Shown: positions 6,367 through 9,556 of the stretch, in pieces
How positions within the stretch are numbered: the first letter of the stretch is position 1
Layout: each line of letters begins with the position of its first letter
NCBI GenBank assembly: GCA_964651515.1
Contig: CAZYYB010000110.1
Span: forward strand, 1-9,556
DNA: 9,556 bases
Source of the DNA: BOG-1184 sp964651515
Lineage (GTDB): Bacteria; Fibrobacterota; Chitinivibrionia; Chitinivibrionales; Chitinispirillaceae
Reading direction: 5' to 3'
Made by a program: the position numbers and the translations under genes
Notes under the pieces: generated by a model
Database searches by the model: none
Told to the model about the DNA's origin: nothing
The model's input: only the letters and a program-made list of their open reading frames with translations

Positions 6367-6395
6367 ATACTATAGAAAAATGAGGCGCCCGCCAA
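6367..6395 (-). promoter_or_regulatory. Weak promoter candidate for the pentapeptide gene
   Basis: On the minus strand TTGGCG (6390-6395), a 17-base spacer and TAGTAT (6367-6372) form a plausible but imperfect sigma-70 site about 65 bases upstream of the ATG at 6299. An overlapping TATAGT gives a 15-base spacer. It is the best candidate I see in 6300-6420, and is weak. Confidence 0.3.
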
Positions 6396-6608
6396 TAATT
6401 TCCGACGCGGCTGAAACGATGAAATACGGGAGGGTTGCGGGGCATTAATTGCCGGGTCCGGTGGGGCTCAATCGGAATGGAAGGGGGGCTTGGTCGCGGG
6501 GAGGTTGGAGGGCGGATAGCGGCGTCAGCGTTCTTACAGGTAACCTCCGGCCCGGCACTTTCGCTGAAGGGGGTGTGTCGGAGACGCGGCTTTGCGCGGC
6601 TTCGACCC

Positions 6609-6636
6609 GGGGGAAACCGCGAAGCGAGTTTCCCCC
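6609..6636 (-). terminator. Stem-loop downstream of the YciF-like gene, second copy of the 4790-4831 core
   Basis: GGGGGAAAC (6609-6617) pairs with GTTTCCCCC (6628-6636), nine perfect pairs, with an inner CGC-GAA-GCG tip (6618-6626). It lies 35 bases past the stop of the minus-strand YciF-like gene. No T-run follows on the minus strand, so intrinsic termination is uncertain. The core CCGCGAAGCGA, then GTTTCCCC, matches the stem-loop after dnaA. Confidence 0.5.
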
Positions 6637-6670
6637 ACCAGATCTTGATAGTGAAAGCAAGGTCCCCCTC

Positions 6671-7177
6671 TTATTTCGGTGCCTGCCGGTTGATCCCCTT
6701 TTTCATCATCCCGCCTTCGGCAAGCGACGTCAGTTTCTTGTCCATCGAACCCTCCTCGTGGAGGGATTCCCGCAGGAGCGTGGCGGCCTTGGGTTCGTCC
6801 AGATCCTTTGCCCATGCGCGAACCGAGCCGTACGCCGCCAGTTCGTAGTGCTTCATCTCCTGGGCGATCGAGATGAGCGCGGCATCCTTTACCCTGGAAT
6901 CCCCCATTTCCTGGAGTATCTCCCGTCCCTCTTCGATGATCCCCCGCATGCCCTTGCTGATGACGGAATCCTTGCTGATCCTGAGCGTCGCGAAAATGCC
7001 GTCGAGCCGGGAGATCTGGTCCCTGACCACGCCGGACTCTTTCCTGAAGAGACTCTTCAGTTCGCTGTCGCTGGCCCCCTCGGCCATCTCCGGCCATGCG
7101 GTGGCCAGCTGGCTCTCCGCATCGTAGATATCGCCCAGGCGGTTGCATAATAAATCGTTCAATGTGTTCAATGCCAT
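6671..7177 (-). CDS. YciF/YciE-type ferritin-like protein (DUF892)
   Basis: Members of this family are small four-helix ferritin-like proteins, often stress-induced, whose exact role is unsettled. The 168-residue product is the usual length (E. coli YciF 166). Family landmarks are LCNRLGDIYDAESQL in helix 1, VKDAALISIAQEMKHYELAAYG in helix 3 (YciF: VRDAALIAAAQKVEHYEIASYG) and AATLLRESLHEEGSMDKKLTSLA in helix 4. The frame is open upstream to 7273, but the start is clearly the ATG at 7177: GAGGAGG lies five bases before it and the family homology begins here. Odd: in helix 2, where YciF reads EETHGQIERID, this protein reads GVVRDQISRLD, so a Glu and His expected at the metal site seem absent. 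Minus strand, divergent from bioC; no functional link to biotin is evident. Confidence 0.88.
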   Translation of the reverse strand: MALNTLNDLLCNRLGDIYDAESQLATAWPEMAEGASDSELKSLFRKESGVVRDQISRLDGIFATLRISKDSVISKGMRGIIEEGREILQEMGDSRVKDAALISIAQEMKHYELAAYGSVRAWAKDLDEPKAATLLRESLHEEGSMDKKLTSLAEGGMMKKGINRQAPK

Positions 7178-7357
7178 AACTGCCTCCTCGAAAAAAACAA
7201 CCTCAACCATTTCTATACAAAAGCAAATTGCATACCCGGGTGAAAAGGGTGGATGCTTTATGCATACAATCAAAATGCCTCCGGCGGGAGAGTTTCAAAG
7301 CTTGCCGGCTTCTCATAATTGGTCCATCCCTCCCCATCTCAAGTATTTTTTGCCTCG

Positions 7358-8209
7358 ATGACACGCCGCTACGATGATCCGAAGGATCCGCAGGCACCGA
7401 AAGATCCGCACGCCCCGGCAATGCCGGTCGCCGTTCCCTCGAAACGCCGTATCGCCCATTCATTCGGACGCAAGGCCGCGACCTACCGGAAACATGCCGT
7501 CGTTCAAGCCGAGCTTATCGGGCGTATAGTCCGCCTTATCGCCGATTTCGAAGCCGTTGGCGGTAACGGGCTGCTGCTCGATGCAGGCTGCGGGACGGGG
7601 CTTCTGGCGGAGCTCTGCCGCGAAGCCCGTCTGCAAAGCCGGATCGTCGGCATCGACCTCGCCGGTGCGGCCCTGGCCGCGGAAGAGAGGATAATCGGCG
7701 GACCTCCGGCGCACCTGGCCGCCGACATGGAGCGCCTCCCGTTCAAACCCCAAACGTTTCGCGGCGCAATCGCCGCCTCGGTTTTTCAGTGGCTCGATTC
7801 ACCGCTCGCCGCCCTGGGTGAGATCGCCGATGTTCTGGAACCCGGAGGATTTTTGATTTTTTCGGTGTTTGTCGAAGGGTCATTCGCCGAGGTGCTCGCC
7901 ACGCGGGCGACATTCGGCCTTCCCTCCCCGGTCAGGTGTCCCGAGCCGGATGCCTTCGCGGCATCCCTCCATGCCGCCGGATTCGAGCGGGTGACGTTTG
8001 CAACGGTTGCCCGCACGGTATTTGCAACGAACGCCGCAACGCACCTTAAAAGCATCAGCGCCATCGGCGGCAGCGCGGCGGCCGGGCAGTTGCTGACCAG
8101 GGGAAGGGTCGTGGCGTTCTGCCGGGCCTATGAGGAGCGCTTCCGGAAGAGCGAAGGCGTACCGCTCACGTACCGGACGATGGTAGGATCGTGCGTAAAG
8201 GGGCAATAA
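7358..8209 (+). CDS. bioC: Malonyl-ACP O-methyltransferase BioC
   Basis: BioC transfers a methyl group from S-adenosylmethionine to malonyl-ACP, masking its carboxylate so that fatty-acid enzymes can extend it to a pimeloyl chain; this is the first biotin-specific step. From the ATG at 7358 the protein has 283 residues. The family entry KRRIAHSFGRKAATYRKHA (29-47) matches E. coli BioC; SAM motif I is LLDAGCGTG (73-81); the acidic residue after beta 2 is D100 (IVGIDLA); ADMERLPF (122-129), FQWLDSP, then LEPGGFLIFSVFVEGSF and the BioC-typical VPLTYR near the C-terminus follow. The first 28 residues are an unusual Asp/Pro-rich extension built on an 18-base tandem repeat; the in-frame ATG at 7421 would remove most of it. 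Neither start has a clear ribosome site. A weak promoter (TTTCAA 7293, CATAAT 7314) may precede it. First gene of a bioC-bioD-bioA operon. Confidence 0.9.
   Translation: MTRRYDDPKDPQAPKDPHAPAMPVAVPSKRRIAHSFGRKAATYRKHAVVQAELIGRIVRLIADFEAVGGNGLLLDAGCGTGLLAELCREARLQSRIVGIDLAGAALAAEERIIGGPPAHLAADMERLPFKPQTFRGAIAASVFQWLDSPLAALGEIADVLEPGGFLIFSVFVEGSFAEVLATRATFGLPSPVRCPEPDAFAASLHAAGFERVTFATVARTVFATNAATHLKSISAIGGSAAAGQLLTRGRVVAFCRAYEERFRKSEGVPLTYRTMVGSCVKGQ
7382..7417 (+). repeat. 18-base tandem duplication in the bioC 5' end
   Basis: Two adjoining 18-base units (7382-7399 and 7400-7417) agree at 15 of 18 positions; each encodes KDPxAP (KDPQAP, KDPHAP). A further GATCCG occurs just before them at 7376-7381. 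The repeat keeps the reading frame and makes an Asp/Pro-rich tail ahead of the methyltransferase fold. Confidence 0.7.
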
Positions 8210-8214
8210 CCTCG

Positions 8215-8913
8215 ATGAAAAATGGAAACTGTCGCGGCGTATTCGTCACCGGCACCGACACCGACGTGGGCAAAACCTATGTCAGCCGCATCCTTGCCGA
8301 AGGGTTCGCCCGCACCCACGAGGTGCACTACATGAAACCGGTACAGACCGGCTGCACGCGGGATACGTCCGGGAACCTGGTCGCCCCGGATTATGAATTC
8401 GTCCTCGCCGGCGGCAATATCGCGCCGCAGGAGCCCGGGCACGGCGTCCCCTGCCGCTTCGAGCCGGCCTGCTCCCCCCACCTGGCCGCCTCGCGCGCCG
8501 GAGTGACGATTTCGATCGACCGTATCCGGGAAATATTTCTCGGAATCGCCGACCGGAAATCGGTAACCATCGTCGAGGGTGCGGGCGGCGTGCTCGTCCC
8601 GCTCTCCGAAAGCTCAACCATGGCCGACCTCATGCTCCACCTCGGCCTGCCGGTTATCCTGGTCACCGAGCCGCGCATCGGGACGCTCAACCATACGCTC
8701 CTCACCGTCGAGGCGCTTGCCGCGCGAAAAATCGGCATTGCGGGAGTGGTGCTCAACAACATCCATGCGATGCCCGGAAACTACATTTATCACGATATCG
8801 TTCGCGTCATTCGCGACAGCGTCTCTTCGGCCGATTTTCTCGAACTGGAGCGCGACGCCGTCTGCGATGGGCGGGTTCAGGAGTTTTGCGATGCCGTCTA
8901 CCGGCGACTTTGA
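8215..8913 (+). CDS. bioD: Dethiobiotin synthetase BioD
   Basis: BioD uses ATP and CO2 to close the ureido ring of 7,8-diaminopelargonate, giving dethiobiotin in the cytoplasm. The 232-residue length is close to E. coli BioD. The P-loop GTDTDVGKT (13-21) follows the first strand (GVFV); KPVQTG (41-46) and SPHLAA (87-92) belong to the substrate site; VEGAGGVLVPL (120-130) is the conserved Walker-B-like segment; GTLNHTLLT (156-164) and VVLNNI follow. I chose the ATG at 8215, with AAGGGG at 8198-8203 inside the end of bioC; the frame also has a GTG at 8191 that would overlap bioC. From 8215 the gap to bioC is five bases, so the two are probably translationally linked. The C-terminus overlaps bioA by 23 bases. 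Confidence 0.95.
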   Translation: MKNGNCRGVFVTGTDTDVGKTYVSRILAEGFARTHEVHYMKPVQTGCTRDTSGNLVAPDYEFVLAGGNIAPQEPGHGVPCRFEPACSPHLAASRAGVTISIDRIREIFLGIADRKSVTIVEGAGGVLVPLSESSTMADLMLHLGLPVILVTEPRIGTLNHTLLTVEALAARKIGIAGVVLNNIHAMPGNYIYHDIVRVIRDSVSSADFLELERDAVCDGRVQEFCDAVYRRL

Positions 8914-9556
8914 CCATCTCTGGATGCCGTTCACCTTCCACGGCGACATGCGCGACTACCCGCCGCTTGTCGTCGAGCGCGGGGCTGGACTTTACGTATA
9001 CGATGGCCTCGGGCGCGAGTATCTGGACGCGGTCGGGTCGTGGTGGGTCAGCAGCTTCGGTCATTGCCATCCGCGCATCGTCGCCGCGGTGCGGGAGCAG
9101 GTCGGCCGCCTCGACCACGTGCTCATGGCGGGGTTCGTTTCCGCTCCCACCCTGCGCCTGACCGGGCTCCTTGCGGAACTCCTGCCCCATGAGCTGACCC
9201 GCATCTTCTACTCGGACGACGGCTCGACCTCGGTGGAGGTCGCGCTGAAAATAGCCCTGCAGTACCATGCGCTGCGCGGGAGCGGCCGGTCGGAGTTCGT
9301 CGGCCTGGGCGGCGGGTACCACGGCGACACGCTCGGCGCCATGTCGGTGAGCTCGATTCCGGCCTTTCACGCCCTGTTCCACGAGCGGTTCAGGAAGCAC
9401 CATTCGGTCGATTCGCCCTCCTGCTACCGCTGTCCTGTCGGTAAAGAGGCCGCGACCTGCGGCGCGGAGTGCATGGATTCGCTTGAGAAATTATTCGAAG
9501 AGCGCGGTGAGCGCATAGCGGGCTGCATCTTCGAACCCATGCTCCAGGGCGCGGCC
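8891..9556 (+). CDS. bioA: Adenosylmethionine (or lysine)-8-amino-7-oxononanoate aminotransferase BioA, truncated by the window edge
   Basis: BioA is a PLP enzyme that converts KAPA to 7,8-diaminopelargonate, the substrate of BioD. 222 codons are visible, open through the right edge; the catalytic lysine lies beyond it. The ATG at 8891 is inside bioD (23-base overlap) and has AGGAG at 8879-8883 seven bases away. Landmarks: LWMPFTF (10-16), SSWW-like GSWWVSSFGHCHP (49-61), SDDGSTSVEVALKIALQYH (108-126) carrying the PLP-phosphate site GST, GGYHGDTLGAMSV (141-153) with the PLP-stacking Tyr143, and GCIFEPMLQGA (211-221). The E. coli active-site Tyr17 is Phe14 here (PFT for PYT), as I recall for the lysine-using Bacillus subtilis enzyme. 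A cysteine cluster CYRC-x8-CGAEC (178-194) is absent from E. coli BioA. Third gene of the biotin operon. Confidence 0.94.
   Translation, partial: MPSTGDFDHLWMPFTFHGDMRDYPPLVVERGAGLYVYDGLGREYLDAVGSWWVSSFGHCHPRIVAAVREQVGRLDHVLMAGFVSAPTLRLTGLLAELLPHELTRIFYSDDGSTSVEVALKIALQYHALRGSGRSEFVGLGGGYHGDTLGAMSVSSIPAFHALFHERFRKHHSVDSPSCYRCPVGKEAATCGAECMDSLEKLFEERGERIAGCIFEPMLQGAA

Larger units (their letters stand above)
6300..6670. other. Non-coding gap between the pentapeptide gene and yciF-like gene
   Basis: 371 bases without a credible gene. Open frames crossing it on the plus strand run on antisense through the YciF-like gene and resemble nothing. It contains the weak promoter at 6367-6395, a G-rich stretch (about 6430-6520), short repeated GCGGCTT units near 6585-6602, and the stem-loop at 6609-6636. 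No RNA gene could be recognised. Confidence 0.5.

Noticed and set aside
6449..7150. 233-codon plus-strand frame over the YciF-like gene
   Set aside because: Antisense to a clear DUF892 gene with a strong ribosome site; its sequence is of low-complexity type with no recognisable domain.
7226..7266. Possible BirA (bio) operator before bioC, around the GCATAC repeats
   Set aside because: The arms form only a short imperfect inverted repeat and lack the TTGTnAACC-type half-sites expected of a BirA operator.
7178..7273. Longer N-terminus for the YciF-like protein
   Set aside because: The extra 32 residues have no family homology and the GAGGAGG ribosome site points to the ATG at 7177.

Overview
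The window (9,556 bases, moderately GC-rich) comes from a bacterial chromosome. The organism is probably a flagellated diderm: it has a FliD cap protein gene behind a sigma-28-type promoter, a membrane-anchored MCE/MlaD protein, and a probable outer-membrane barrel. It also makes biotin through BioC, BioD and BioA. I cannot assign a phylum from the sequence alone; the lone dnaA without dnaN, and the mixture of genes, would fit several lineages outside the usual model bacteria.

Layout. 1-942 (minus) is the N-terminal part of fliD, cut by the left edge, with its promoter at 981-1008. 1041-1973 and 1970-2974 (both plus) form a translationally coupled pair: an MCE protein followed by a secreted protein of barrel-like character. 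2975-3393 has no credible gene and looks like the replication origin: a 42-base A/T-rich stretch, a strong sigma-70-like promoter, and several DnaA boxes including two perfect ones, the second lying on the dnaA start codon. dnaA follows at 3394-4776 and ends at a long stem-loop. 4851-6299 (minus) is a pentapeptide-repeat protein with a Rossmann/TIR-like C-terminal domain. 6300-6670 is non-coding and carries a second copy of the stem-loop. 6671-7177 (minus) is a YciF/DUF892 ferritin-like protein. From 7358 to the right edge runs a tight plus-strand biotin operon, bioC-bioD-bioA, with bioA cut by the right edge.

How the genes work together. BioC methylates malonyl-ACP so that pimelate can be built on fatty-acid enzymes. 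BioA aminates KAPA to DAPA and BioD closes the ureido ring to dethiobiotin; BioF and BioB are not in view. DnaA most likely binds the boxes just upstream of, and on, its own start, which would join origin firing to autoregulation.

Most notable observations: an in-frame partial duplication of the dnaA 5' end inside the origin region; a DnaA box fused with the dnaA start codon; a solitary dnaA at a candidate oriC; a pentapeptide-TIR-like protein beside it; a shared stem-loop repeat; and a BioA with a Phe in place of the E. coli Tyr17 and a four-cysteine cluster. I found no CRISPR array, transposase, tRNA or rRNA.
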